Source: Petunia secreta (taxonomy: Eukaryota; Streptophyta; Magnoliopsida; Solanales; Solanaceae). From it: DNA of 64,000 nucleotides. The stretch spans positions 9,936,001 through 10,000,000 of the forward strand of contig JARKIP010000011.1 of NCBI GenBank assembly GCA_029990175.1. Direction: 5' to 3'. The translations under genes were made by a program, and so were the position numbers. The notes under the pieces were generated by a model. The model was not told the DNA's origin, made no database searches, and was given only the letters and a program-made list of their open reading frames with translations. Below, one piece after another: positions 25,581 through 37,483 of this stretch (the stretch's first letter is position 1; each line of letters starts with the position of its first letter).

Positions 25581-25979
25581 AGGGATAATTTCATAAACCC
25601 CCTCCAGGTTTTGCTTTGTCACTCATCTCCCCTGTGGTTTACAATATTACGTTGACCTCCCTTATTTTAATTTCTTTATTACAAATGTTATAGACTAATT
25701 ATTATTAATATAAAAAATTATGTTTGCACTAATTTGCTCATTGAGACCAACCTCGAAACCTCCATTCTTACCCCTTCAAAAATATTCATCGGAGAGATTA
25801 AATTTCCACCACCTTGGTCATAGGAACCTCCCTGCACACAAGAGAATATGCCCAACGGCCATATTAGTTAGACCATTGCAGCAAGAATCAACTAACTTCA
25901 TTGAAATTAATGATAGTTGTTTGCTTGATGGTGCTTATCGTATGGGAATGGCTAATTAACGCAACTTTGGTCGGTTCAG
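25581..25979. mobile_element. Truncated terminal-inverted-repeat element, arm A side
   Basis: Starts agggataatttcataaacccc and is the reverse complement of the intact small element at 26342-26774. Its right end is missing; homology stops near gttcag at 25979. The superfamily is not determined. Confidence 0.6.
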
Positions 25980-26341
25980 TATTTGCTTCATTGATACTCT
26001 GCATAATTGAAGAGCTGACAAGAATAAAATGTTCACAAAATGGTTCGCATAGCATCGTTATATACATCAATTTATGATACTTGTTAGTTAAACTCAACTG
26101 CGCTGTATATGTATGAGATAATGAAATAGGTTTGTGATTACACCCACATCGAAAGAAAAGGCAACTGCCAGTGCTTAGTCTATTATAAAAGCCTATAGGG
26201 AATGACTCACGGAAATCATGCAGCCACATAACCCATGAACTAATACTCTTAGTTCCTAAACCTTATAAGTTTCACCCTAGCTTACAAGATTGATTGTTCT
26301 GCTTCATTCTAGCCTACAAGATCGGTTTTTCCTTAAAAAAT
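25980..26341. repeat. Spacer of the inverted structure, repeated in inverse orientation at 42487-43950
   Basis: About 360 bases containing the stretch cataaccc...gaactaatactcttagttcc. The same sequence occurs inverted near 43720-43950 and 42487-42545, where two MITEs separate its halves. No gene is recognised in it; a 113-codon minus-strand frame is not conserved as such. Confidence 0.6.
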
Positions 26342-26774
26342 AAGGATAATTTCAGAAACCTCTCTCCAGATTTTGAACTGACAAAAGTTGTGTTTATTAG
26401 CCATTCCCATACGATAAGCACCATCAAGCAAACTATTATCATTAATTTCAATCAAGTTAGTTGATTCTTGCTGCAATGGTCTAACTAATATGGTTGCTGG
26501 GCATATTCTCTTGTATGTAGGGAGGTTCCTAGGACAAAGGTAGTGGAAATTTAATCTCTCCGATGAAGATTTTTGAGGGGGTAATAATGGAGTTTTCGAG
26601 GTTGGTCTAAATGGAAAAATTAGTCCAAATATAATTTTTTATGTTGATAATAATTAGTTTATAATGTTTGTTACAAAGAAATTAAAATAAGAGAGGTCAA
26701 TGTAATATTGTAAACCACATGGAAGATGTGTGTTACAGAGCAAAACCTGGAGGGATGTTTCTGAAATTATCCTT
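26342..26774. mobile_element. Small terminal-inverted-repeat (MITE-like) element, 433 bp
   Basis: Left end aaggataatttcagaaacct and right end ggatgtttctgaaattatcctt are inverted repeats of each other. It is flanked by aaaaaat on both sides (26335-26341 and 26775-26781). It is related to the truncated copy at 25581. A 26-base remnant consisting of little more than the two fused ends lies at 42461-42486. No transposase is encoded. Confidence 0.65.
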
Positions 26775-26905
26775 AAAAAATAATACCTAAAAATGCTTCA
26801 TGAATAAGCAAAAAAGGTTACAAATCAATGCCCTAAATACGGAGATCTAGACAAAACAGAGATAATAAGAAACTCGTCTTCCACCTGGTTATGCTTTTTT
26901 GATTT

Positions 26906-29314
26906 TGTTACACCCCGTAAATCTAAAGTGTGGTATCTCATTCTAATGACATGTTAAGAATGATTTAAGTGAGTTTAAAGTCATAATAGGACCATATATG
27001 ACGTTTATATGTTGAATATAAAGTTTGGGAAAAATTAGATTTAAGTTGCGGAAAAATCGACTAAGGATTTGCCTTGTAATGAAGCTTTTTGAGCAATTAC
27101 TTATGTCTTTTATATGAGTTTTTTTGGGGAAATATATACCAAATTGAAGGTCTTGGACTGTAGTTTCCAACACTTTTGATGGTTTGTTCATACAGCGTCT
27201 GGATTAAAAGATCTGAGCATCAGAAGTCAGGCCAAAAGAAGGGACATAAGTGCAAAAGAGGGCTAGAAGTGAAGTGTTTCGAATATGAAAAGAAACACGA
27301 TAGTAACAGAGCTCTTATGAAGTTTTAAGAAATTTTTATGGTTTTGAAGAAAGAACATCAATCTTAACTCGAAATTGAAGATGGATTGCGTCAAAACGCT
27401 CTACGCGATTAAGGTAACGTTATGCTACCTTCAATTTCGTCTATAGTTTGAGTTTTAGAATTACTTTATAGCTAAGTAAAGTACCTAAATGCTGTGTTAT
27501 AGCACTTTAGAAGGTGTAGAATTCAAGGGAAACAAGGTTTAGAAGCAAAAAAACATCAAAGGTATGTAAGGCTAAACCTTTCTTTTGGAAAGGCATGTAT
27601 CTTGTAGTTTTTGAAGCTTTTCATAGTTCTACACTTGATGATTCTTGTGGGGAAACTTGTATGGAATAAAGGTAATCGTGTATGTGCTTAATTTGGTGCT
27701 AAGAACCACGGTGAAAGATGCCCAAAACAGCTGCACGAAATGTTTCAAAATTTTGAAAATTATTTTTATCTTCGGATAGTTGTTAGAAGTTTGAGCATAA
27801 CTCCTTATACACAATTGATATTCAGATGATTTAAGATTCCCGAGAACCCTAAGACATATATCTATAACTTTTATGCAGACCATGAAGTCTATATCTTTGA
27901 TCTATACCCTGAAAACTATGATGCAATATAGGACAATGGTACTGTCCAGAAATTTTGTACAGCCGTGGAATTGTTACGCCGTCTGGTCATTTTATCTTGT
28001 TATCCATTTAATTTATTTATGTTATCAGTTTATCTGGTTACCCATTTCCGTGTATATTATAGTGCGGGTTCTATTTTTGCGGATCATCCAGTTTCAGAGG
28101 AAACTCTGCCGAAATTTTTATAAAAGTCAAAGAGTTAGACAAATTCTAAGTTCTAGGTTGTATCTATAATTCTATCCCGAGTTTTCTTATCATTACTTTG
28201 AGTCCATATCTATTGTTGTCACATGTGTTATGCCTCATACATGCATATGCTTATATTGTGATCATATTATGTGTGATTTGGAGTCCCCCATAGAGGGTGG
28301 ACATTGGACACACAGGCCGGTCGCGTGTGATACTGCCTTTCTGGGGGACACAGCCCCTCTGGTTTAGGCGGGAGTTAAAACACCTAGTATGACCGGGTGT
28401 CATTCACATACTCTGACCAAGAGACTAGATATTACTGGCTTGGGGGGGGGGGGATGGCATAGCCCATAACACCCGCCAAGTTTGTTATATATGCGTATGT
28501 AGTCACAGTATACACCGCATGACTATATATGAGGCTAGTTCAGTATTCAGCTACCTGATTTGGGGGGATATAGCCATAACACCAGACAGTACCAGTTCAG
28601 ATAACAGTTCACTTTTAGCTCAATACCAGTTATCAGTTCTCAGTTTTCAGCCACCAATTCTTAGCGTCATTATCAGTTGAAAGCTATCCGTTCCAATTTT
28701 TAGTTACCAGTTATCAGTCATATTACAGTTATTTATCAGTATAGTTCAGCTCAATCTTCAGTTTCAGATTCAGCTAGATTTCAGTTTATATTCTGATCAT
28801 GTTTAGTACGTTCTTCAGATTTCCAGCTACATTTGCTATGCTCCAGCTCATATTTACATATTTATATTTTAGCCTTATAGTTTCATTTAGCTATGATATA
28901 TTATATGCTCATGCCTTACATACTTTGTATATCTCGTCCTCAGACCCTGAGCCACATTAGTAGGCTATCTACCAGCTATTGGAGTCACTCTGCTTACTCC
29001 CGGAGTTACTTATCTTTTGGTATGTGTACAGTCAGCTAGTTTGGGTATGGCGAGGCCTTGTCCCGTCCTTTGTATATTCAGTTCAGCACTCTTAGAAGAC
29101 TGTAGATATGTCCCTATCTGTTTCATTCAGTATGTTATGTATGTCAGTATGCGATAGCCTTGCCGTCTTCCTAGACTTAGTGTTTCAGTAAATATGTATG
29201 TATATATAACCAAGTTGCCAGCTCCTCTCTATTACTCATAGATTATTAGTTGGTTTAGTGATGATCGACACTCAGTGTCGGTTATCCGCCGCGGCCCGAG
29301 GTTGGGTCGTGACA
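26906..29314 (+). repeat. 5' LTR of the Tekay element (2409 bp)
   Basis: TGTTACACCCCGTAAATC to gggtcgtgaca. It is about 87 bases shorter than the 3' LTR, mainly because a stretch corresponding to 39548-39607 is missing near 28940. A run of 13 G at about 28441 replaces a shorter G tract in the 3' copy. Confidence 0.92.
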
Positions 29315-29316
29315 AA

Positions 29317-29329
29317 AGTTATCAGAGCA
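29317..29329 (+). other. Primer binding site of the Tekay element
   Basis: agttatcagagca, a one-base variant of the Met-tRNA site tggtatcagagc, three bases after the LTR end. Confidence 0.75.
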
Positions 29330-29529
29330 GTTCAGTCCTAAGGTGTTTTTAGGCCGTGTCTAGTAGAGTCTTGTTCATCAGTATGTTGCGCGCCATACTT
29401 ATGAAAAGGAGGTACAAGGAACTTCGAGATGATCGTCTTTATTTCTACTTTAGATCTTACGATAAGGCCCTGATTATAGAATTCATCCTTCTAGACGTAA
29501 TGTTTTGAATTCAGCGATGTCGTCAAAGA

Positions 29530-30400
29530 AACTAACAACTTCCCTGAAAGGGCAAGGCCATTGCCGTCCAAGGTACTATCAGAGTGTCACCTAAAGTGGA
29601 AGGGAATGGGGAGTCCAGACATGAGGCTCCATCTGAGGCCTCACAGATCCCCTCAGTTCAGGGCGTTATTAGAGGTACTACAACTACCATACCTCCAGTT
29701 CCTCAGCCTGATAGTCAGGGCCAGGAAATGAGGGATGCCATCGGATTATTAACCAGTGTTGTAGTTGCTCAGACTAGACAGCATAGTACAGATGCCCAGG
29801 GAGATACTGGATCCAGGATCAGGAATTTTATCAGACTAGAGCCTCCAGTCTTAACTGGGTCTCATACATAAGAGAGGCATATTTTCTGGTTCATCTAGAG
29901 AGACATCTGGAGCCAGTAGGCAGGAGAGTGTTAGACAGCCACCAGCTATTATACCTCTACAGTCCCGTGCCCCGAGATCCGATAGACCTTCTTAGTCCAG
30001 AGCTAGTCAGGCATCACAAACTTCAGGATTTCTGCCTCATGGTATTTCTGTACAGGCCGGTCAGACATATCCCAGATGTCCAGATTGTGGTAGACGCCAC
30101 TTGGGACCATGTCAGTTAGGAGTTGATTTGTTATATTTATAAAAAGGCAGGACATTTCATGAGAAATTTCCCTAGTAGTAGTGTTGCAGCCCAGCCAGCT
30201 AGATCAGCAGTAGCTTCCTCAGCACCAGCACGCCCTCAGGGATAAGTTCCTCAGGCACCAGCAGGTCGTGGTAGAGGTCGAAGTGGAGCTCCTACAATAG
30301 GCGGTCCTCAAAATCGCACATATTCTCTTATTGGTCGACAGGACCAAGAGGCTTCACCAGATGTAGTCACAGGTACTCTATCGGTAAATTCTCTCGATGT
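29530..30400 (+). pseudogene. Tekay gag, internally deleted
   Basis: The N-terminal part (29584-29871) is a Gln/Pro/Ser-rich segment ending LEPPVLTGSHT with a stop. In intact relatives the following capsid core (about 150 codons with the W..F..AF..F pattern) is present. Here the sequence jumps near 29870 directly to the serine/arginine-rich tail, then to a knuckle-like CPDCGRRHLGPC at about 30079-30115. Several stops follow. Gag packages element RNA; this copy cannot form a capsid. Confidence 0.65.
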
Positions 30401-30830
30401 ATATGTGTTGATAGATCCTGGTTCTACACTATCATATGTTACTCTCTTTGTTGCCATGAAATTCAAATAATACCAGAGGCTATTAGACCTTTCGAGATAG
30501 CCACTCCCGTTGGTGATTCTGTAGTAGCTAGGCGTGTTTATAGAGGTTGCACAGTGATGATGGATGACTGTAGCTCTACATCTGACTTAATTGAGCTAGA
30601 AATGGTTGATTTCGATGTTATTCTCGGTATTTATTGGTTTTCTTCTTGTTATGCAAACGTTGATTGTAGAGCGAAGACAATCCAGTTTCACTTTCCAGGA
30701 GAATTAGTTATAGAGTGGCAGCATGTTTCTGCATTGCCAAAGGGTTTGTTTATTTCTTACCTTAACGCAAGGAAGCTAATCGCAAAAGGCTGCTTATATC
30801 ATGTTGTTCATGTTTGAGACTCAGAGAAGG
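30360..30830 (+). pseudogene. Tekay protease domain
   Basis: LIDPGSTLSYVT at about 30409-30445 is the retropepsin active site (DPGS variant usual in this lineage). MVDFDVILGIYWF at about 30603-30640 corresponds to the DVILGMDWL block downstream of the active site. A frameshift and a stop lie between them (about 30460-30550). Confidence 0.7.
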
Positions 30831-30949
30831 AGACATCAACTCTTGAGTCAGTTCCGGTAGTGAATGAGTCCCTGATGTGCTTCCGATGAGTTACCTGGTC
30901 TTCCTCCAGAGTGAGAGATTGATTTTCCTATTGATGTAGTACCAGGTAC

Positions 30950-31470
30950 GCAGCCCATATCTATTCCTCCCTATAGGATGGCACTAGCAGAACTGAAAGA
31001 ACTTAAGGAGCAACTGAAGGATTTGTTAGATAAAGGCCTCATCAGACCCCGCATTTCCCCGTGGGGAGCCCTAGTATTGTTTGCGAAAAAGAAAGACGGC
31101 TCTCTATGCATGTGCATAGATTACAGACAGCTGAATAGAGTCACAATCAAGAATAAATATCCTCTGCCCAGGATTGATGACTTGTTCGACCAGCTCCAGG
31201 GTGCCAAGTGCTTCTCGAAGATAGATTTGCAATCAAGCTACCATCAGGTTAGAGTCGGAGAATGTGATATATCTAAGACTGCATTCAGGACCAGGTATGG
31301 CCATTATGAGTTTGTAGTGATGTCGCCCTTGCAGTATTTATGGATCTGATGAACAGCGTATACAGGCATTACCTGGATTTATTTGTAATTGTATTTATTG
31401 ATGATATTATCATCTATTCAAAGTCTGAATCAGAGCATGCGAAGCACTTACACATAGTATTGGATAAGGG
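30950..31470 (+). pseudogene. Tekay reverse transcriptase, 5' part, interrupted by hAT element
   Basis: Contains LKEQLKDLLDKGLIRP, the palm motif RQLNRVTIKNKYPLPRIDD, FSKIDLQSSYHQVRV with its catalytic Asp, and FIDDIIIYS at about 31393-31420, so both Asp of the YxDD-type motif survive. Between EFVVMS and MDLMNSV (about 31318-31340) roughly a dozen and a half bases are missing, changing the frame. The domain stops at HLHIVL (31468), where the hAT element begins, and resumes at 35126. Confidence 0.85.
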
Positions 31471-32412
31471 TCCAAACCGGTCCGGTTCCGTCGCGCCTTG
31501 CCGGTTCCAGACTGGTCCGGCTTTTTTTTCTTTTTTTTTTTAAAAAAGGTGCCGGTCCAGTCTAATGGTGCAAGTGCTCCACTGCCGTGTCGGAACTGGT
31601 ATCGACAAGGGTGAAATGGTCCGGTATTGGTTCGACCCGGTCCGGTACCGGTTCGGTTCGAACATTTTTTTTTTAATTTTTTGATTCTTTGAAATAGATT
31701 AAAAAATTATTGTAGACAAAATAAACAACACAAAAAAATATTTTATTCAACAATACGAAAATACATTAAGTTGGAAATACATAATTAAAGACTTAAAGTG
31801 ACATACTAGAAATTAAAAACTAGAAACTAGAAAAATACATAAATCATGGAAATTTCTCAAGTGCTTCATGCCTTTATCAACGACTCAATTCATGTCACGC
31901 AGATATATTCCTCGACTGCGAGCAGCCCATTCTGGGTATGTTGGTTTTTGCAAGTGAATCTTAAACTTCCCTGTCCCTCCATGATGTGATCCAGATTGAT
32001 AATTCCAAATTTTCTTACAAAGATTACACTGAGCAGTGCCATTATCATGATTTTTCGTGACAAATTCTCAAATTTCGGATCTTGCAGCTCTTGGTTGGAA
32101 GGAAGCTTCAGCACCTTGAGCTTGAGCAGGAGCATTTGCAGATATTTTGATAGAAAATTTAGAAAATAGCCTTTGATAGAAAGTTTTAGAGAGAAATGAA
32201 TAGAAAATATTGAATTGTGATTAATTTGATGAAATATGGGAGTATTTATAGAAAAAAATAGTTGGGGAGTGGGGGGCTGTTGGGGTGTTTATGGGGGTAG
32301 GGGAGGGAACAATAGCCGTTTATGGCTGTTGCCAACGGCTATTTTGTAAAAGGGGAGAGCTGAATTTTTCGGACCGGCCTGGTTCCGGTCCAGCCCGGTT
32401 TTGGATGACTTT
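31469..32412 (-). mobile_element. Short hAT derivative carrying only a BED-finger-like segment
   Basis: Bounded by ccggtcc-rich ends near 31469 and 32370-32412. On the minus strand at about 32040-31893 one frame reads CNLCKKIWNYQSGSHHGGTG and then KFKIHL. This resembles the start of a BED zinc finger (CX2C then His), though the last ligand is not obvious. Upstream of it lies a leader similar to that of the larger copy. No dimerisation domain is present. Nesting versus tandem fusion with the larger copy cannot be decided. Confidence 0.5.
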
Positions 32413-33160
32413 TTTTTTATTTGAAAGTAATTTTTGAATTTTAAATTAAGTATATGACTAAAGAAAAAATAATAAACATTTATAAATTAATGGCAACGTC
32501 TAAATAGTAAAATACTAAATAGTAAGTTAGTACAAGTATTTAGTATTTTAGTATTTACTATTTGCTACCATAGCTAAATAAAATTGCAAAACTATTTATT
32601 AGTAAGAAAATATAACAAACAATTATAACTTAATAGCAAGGCATAACACTTGTTATTTTTTTCAAAATAAATACTAAGTATTAAGTTAGAATTTAGTATT
32701 TAGTATTTAGTATTTAGTATTTAATATTTAGTATTTAAGTATTTAAGTATTGAATTGAAAAAAGATATAACAAAGGATAATTAAGAATATAACAAAGAGT
32801 GATAACTTAATAGCAGGGCGTAACGCATTTTATTGAATAGTTTTTTTTTTTGCAAAGTACATAGATATTAAATTGCAAAACTACATATTAATAAAAAAAC
32901 TTCTCATTTTCTGAATAATTTCTTCTGGCACTTCAGGAGGAACTGGTGGCAAAGATTCATCTTCTTCCTAATAATTTTTATTTTCCACACTTCCACCACC
33001 TGATAAGATTTCAGTTGAATATGTTGTATATGCTTCTTCATTTTCTTCAGAAAATCCAAAATTTCTTTGCTCCGATCTAATCTAATCTCTGAATAATACG
33101 GCCGTCTCCATTGCTTCTTCCTTCAATGAATGTCTATGATCTCCAATTTGTAATCTTCCG
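32413..33160. other. AT-rich non-coding part of the hAT composite
   Basis: Mostly A+T, with a short tandem repeat of tagtattt at about 32696-32755 and related stretches near 32520. No gene seen. Confidence 0.6.
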
Positions 33161-33162
33161 TG

Positions 33163-34443
33163 CTAAACGCGCTTTCTGAAGCAACTACTGATGCTTGAAT
33201 TGTTAGAATATCCCGCGCCATTTATGCTAAAACTGGAAATTTGCTTGTTGATCCTTCCAAAATTGCAGTAGCTGATCACTTCTAAAATAATCAATTTCCT
33301 TGCAATCATGAAGTAAATAAACATCAAGCTCGTTGAACCTCCGCTACTCAATTGCCTGCTAGAAAGCCTTTGATTAAGGCTGGAAAAACTTCTCAATCCG
33401 GCTGCAGCTCTTTTACTCGCCTGCATTGAACTTGAACCAGCTCCACTTGGAACACATGGAACAACATTATCAGCTGCACTCCTATATCTTTCATAAATCC
33501 ATTGGCAATCTTGAAATACCTGCGTACAAGCTTGTTCTGCACTTGGTGTTTCATCAGCAGTAATTTCCAAACTCTGATAAATTTCTCTAATAAGTATTTT
33601 GGTATTAAACCGTTTAAAATAGGGATGTAATACAGAAGCAATATAATAAAGTGGTGGAATAGGAAAATATTTTTTTTAAATTTTTCAATCATAGAAGCAA
33701 CGACTTGTTCATAACCAGGCACTTATATATATTTGTGAAGTAATTCTGCTATTCCAGCTATAAAATACAACATGGTAGTAACTGTAGGATAATATTGACC
33801 GGAAAATTCTTTAGTAGCATACATTTTTTTTCTAAAAATATAAAAAGACTGAGAACAAGTTTCCAATTAGATTCATCTAGGTGATACTCTACCGCCACTT
33901 TGCCATTAAAATAACTAGTTATAGCCATTCGTAAAGTGTAAGCAACAGACACAGAGTCATATACAGTGTTCCACCTAGTTGAAACTTTCTTATGAACTCT
34001 TCTAGCCTGCAAACCTTCTTTCATACGCTCTACCTTAAAGTCCTTCCATCTATCCGGTTTTTTAGATTTAAAAATATAACTAATTGCGAGTCTAACCTTC
34101 ACATAGTAGGATCAAATAACTTAAGGCCATCTTTTACAACTAAATTATATATATGACATGCACATCTAACATGAAATAATTCTTCAAAAGGGGGATGCAA
34201 TTGTGGTCTTAACTTACCAATAGCATAATCATTGTTTGAAGCATTATCAAGAGTTATACTTAAAATTTTGTCACTAATAAAATACGCCTTACAAATATCA
34301 GTTATTTCTCTCTTAATAAATGTTCCCGTGTGTGGTTCATCGACAACGCTATATGTTAAAATTCTTTTTAGCATTACCCAGTTAGGATCTATCCAATGGC
34401 AAGTAAGTGTTAAATAATCATACCCATTAACACTATGACTCAA
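33163..34443 (-). pseudogene. hAT transposase fragments
   Basis: Minus-strand pieces in order: 34443-34099, with SVNGYDYLTLTCHWIDPNW, LDNASNNDYAIGKL and RCACHIYNLVVKDG (RNase-H-like catalytic core of plant hAT transposases, including the conserved CxxH); 34102-33758, with VSTRWNTVYDSVSVAYTLR (core W motif region); and 33722-33163, the C-terminal part with EKFIRVWKLLLMKHQVQN and a serine-rich segment. Frames change between the pieces and the C-terminal dimerisation region is incomplete. Upstream, the N-terminal BED finger and linker expected before the core are missing. Confidence 0.8.
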
Positions 34444-35125
34444 ATCAATAGTAAGACAAACTCTACAATAAAATTACTAAAATATGAGTATATGCTAAAA
34501 ACAATATTGCAAAAAAATTAAAATAGATAATAAGAAGTAAGAACGAGTTTACTTGATGTCGCGTTAGAATTTAGAAGTAAAATATGAAACTTGACCGGAA
34601 CTGCACCGAACAATTTTCCCCTCCACTCCAAATATTTTTTGTAATGCAATTTAGAACTTAAACCCTTTTTGCGAGAGCAATTTTGAATTATTTAGCAAAT
34701 AGCCTTTGTAGAAATAAGAGAGATTGAGAGAGATTTAGAGAGAATATTAGAGAAATTGTGAATAAATTGATGAAAAATTGTGGTATTTATAGAAAAAATA
34801 TGTTGGGAGGGTATGGTGGCGCCTAGGAGGGTGGGGGAGCAAAAAAGAGCCGTTTTTGGCCGTTGGCCAACGGCTGTTGGTGAAAAGAGCCATTTCCAAC
34901 GGCTATATTCCAAGCAGCCCGTACAGTTTTTTTTTTTTTTTTTTTTCCGGTCCGGACCGAACCGATTCTGGTATATTTTTTTCCGGTTCCCACACCGTTT
35001 TATTTTTCGGTCTATTTTTTGGGGGACGGCTCGTTTCAATTTTTTTTAATTGGCCCGGTTTGCACCGGTCCGGGTCAGTCCGGCCACGGTCCGGTGCAAA
35101 CCGGACCGCTGGACACCCTTAGGTA

Positions 35126-37080
35126 CTCTTCGGGACCAAAAATTATATGCTAAGTTCTCCAGTGTGAAGTCTGGTTAGATTCAGTGGCATTTCTTGGCCA
35201 CATAGTTTCAGCAGAAGGAATTAAAGTAGATGGCAAGAAAATCGAGGCTATGAAGAATTGGCCCAGACTATGACGCCAACAGAGGTACGTAGTTTTCTGG
35301 GTTTGGCAGGTTATTACAGAAGGTTCGTGGAGGGGTTTTCCTCCCTTGCAGCTCCACTGACCATATTGACACAGAAAGCAGCCAAATTTCAGTGGTCAAA
35401 CTCTTGTGAGCACAACATCTAAGAACTAAAAAACATGTTGATAACGGTTCCAGTACTTACACTTCCAGAGGGATCTGAGGGCTATGTCATTTACTGTGAT
35501 GCTTCTTGAATTGGTATTGGCTGTGTTTTAATGCAGCACAGAAGAACAATTGCCTATGCTTCCAGGCAGCTGAAAAAACACGAGCAGAACTACCCTACCC
35601 ATGATCTGGAGCTTGCAGCTATCATTCATGCATTAATGATTTGGAGACATTATTTGTACGGGGTTCATGTTGATATTTATACAGACCACAAGAGCTTCCA
35701 GTACATATTTAAGGAGAAGGAGCTAAATCTATGACAGAGACGGTGGCTAGAGTTGCTGAAGGACTATGACGTGGACATTCTTTATCATCCAGGTAAAGAA
35801 AATGTTGTTGCTGATGCCCTTAGTCGTAAGTCTACGGGTAGTCTATCTTATTTACAGCCATAGAAAAGAGAGTTAACTCATGCACTCCACCAGTTGGCCA
35901 GCATGGGAGTCAGATTAATAGATTCAGAGGACGCAGGAGTTACAGTTCAGAACACAGCCACTACTTGCCTAGTGACAGAAGTAAAATAGCGCCAGTATGA
36001 GGATCCAGTTCTAGTTGAATACAGACAGATAGCCAGAAGAAAACCGAAATCACCATACCAGGTAACTAGTGATGGAATTCTCATGTATAAAGATAGACTT
36101 TGTGTTCCTGATATTGCAGATTTACGTGGACAAATTATGACAGAGGCACATTATTCCAAATATATTGTTCATCCAAGTTTGACTAAGATGTACCATGATC
36201 TTAAGCAGATTTACTGGTGGGACGGAACGAAGCGTGATATAGCAGAATTTGTGGCTTAATATCTTAACTGCCAGCAGGTTAAAGTCAAACCGAGCATCAA
36301 AAATCTAGTGGCTTGTTGCAGGAAATAGAGATTCCATCATGGAAATGGGAAGTAGTGAATATGGACTTCATTACAGGCTTGCCCCGTGCGCGGAGCAGGT
36401 ATGAGTCTATATGTGTTATAGTTGACAGGCTTACTAAATCACCTCACTTCTTGCCTGTTAGAACTACATATACAGCGGAGGATTATGCTAGACTTTATAT
36501 CAGAGATATAGTACGCATACATGGTATTCCAGTATCTATCATTTCAGACAAGGGCGAACAATTTACAGCTAATTTCCAGCGATCATTCCAGACAGGTTTA
36601 GGGACATATGTGAATCTGAGTACAATATTTCATCCACAGACAGACGGACATGCTAAGCGGACAATTCAGATGCTAGAAGATATGCTTAGAGCTTGTGTGT
36701 TAGATTTTGGAGGCAGCTGGAGTGAACATCTACCGTTGATAGAGTTTGCATACAACAATAGCTATCATTCTAGCATACAGATGGCGCCATATGAAGCTTT
36801 GTATGGGCACAAATGCAGGCCTCCAATAGGATGGTTCGAGGTTGGCGGGTCTCAATTGATAGGTCCGGATTTAATCCAACAAGCAGCTGATAAAGTCAAG
36901 TTGATCAGGGAAAGATTATTAGCAGTACAGAGCAAACGGAAGTCCTATGCAGATAACCGGCGTCGAGATTTAGAATTCCAGATTGGCGATTGGGTATTCC
37001 TAAAAGTATCACCTATGAAAGGCGTTATGAGATTCAGAAAGAAGGGCAAGCTTAGCCCTAGATTCATTGGTCCATATTAG
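35126..37080 (+). pseudogene. Tekay RT end, RNase H and integrase
   Basis: Resumes with TLRDQKLYAKF (RT thumb). RNase H is seen at about 35465-35830: IAYASRQLKKHEQNYPTHDLELAA, IYTDHKSFQYIF and HPGKENVVADALSR. The integrase zinc-binding region (about 36140-36290) has a stop and a replaced Cys. The catalytic core is 36313-37080: VNMDFITGLPRA (first Asp) and ISDKGEQFTANF (second Asp). Thirty-five residues after the second Asp comes K in HAKRTIQ, where active enzymes have Glu. A TAG at 37078 ends the frame just before the last domain. There is also a frameshift near 36300. Confidence 0.85.
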
Positions 37081-37413
37081 GTTATCAGGCGAGTTGGGCT
37101 TGTAGCCTACGAGTTAGACCTTCCAGCAGATCTTCAGGAGGTACATCAAGTATTCCATGTTTCTATGCTCATAAAATGTGTCGAAGATCCTTCTAGAGTT
37201 GTACCAGTAGATGATGTACAGATCACAGAGCAATTGACTTATGAAGAGGTGCCATTTGTAATTTTAGATAGGCCGATTCATCGACTAAGGACAAAAGATA
37301 TTCCTTCAGTTAAGGTGCTATGGCGAAACAATAATGTAAAAAAAATTACTTGGGAAGATGAAAATAATATGAGAGCTAAATATTCACATCTCTTCACTAC
37401 TTCAGGTATATAA
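37081..37413 (+). pseudogene. Tekay integrase tail and chromodomain
   Basis: Same frame after the TAG. HQVFHVSMLIKCVEDPSRVV is the integrase C-terminal GPY/F-adjacent region. ILDRPIHRLRTKDIPSVKVLW and ITWEDENNMRAKYSHLF form the chromodomain-like module that ends Tekay/Del integrases and is thought to guide insertion to heterochromatin. Ends with TAA at 37411-37413. Confidence 0.8.
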
Positions 37414-37470
37414 TAAATCCTTGCTTAATGCTTCTACATACCTCATTTAACATTCGAGGATGAATGTTCC

Positions 37471-37483
37471 TAAGGGGGGAGAT
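37471..37483 (+). other. Polypurine tract of the Tekay element
   Basis: taaggggggagat directly before the LTR start TGTTACACCCC at 37484. Confidence 0.8.

Larger units (their letters stand above)
31469..35120 (-). mobile_element. hAT-superfamily transposon composite inside the Tekay RT
   Basis: The ends aagggtccaaaccggtccgg (31469) and the complement of ggaccgctggacaccctt (to 35120) are imperfect terminal inverted repeats of hAT type. RT coding sequence flanks both sides, so the insertion is unambiguous. The 8-bp target duplication is too decayed to read. Promoter-proximal sequence occurs twice in the same orientation (about 34690-34980 and 32160-32412), each beside a ccggtcc-rich terminus. 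The composite therefore looks like a transposase-bearing copy followed by a short second copy (about 31469-32412). Confidence 0.8.

Noticed and set aside
25888..26229. 113-codon minus-strand frame in the inverted-repeat loop
   Set aside because: The inverted copy near 43730-43930 keeps the nucleotides but not a matching long frame, so coding is not supported.
27873..28169. 98-codon and 125-codon frames (27873 and 38411) with similar peptides
   Set aside because: Corresponding positions of the two Tekay LTRs.
28441..28453. Run of 13 G as a structural (G-quadruplex) signal
   Set aside because: The other LTR has a shorter tract at this place, so it is simplest as slippage within the LTR.
34780..35122. 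Overlapping frames with long Phe runs on the plus strand
   Set aside because: Produced by a T-run within the hAT end; the opposite strand of an element terminus.
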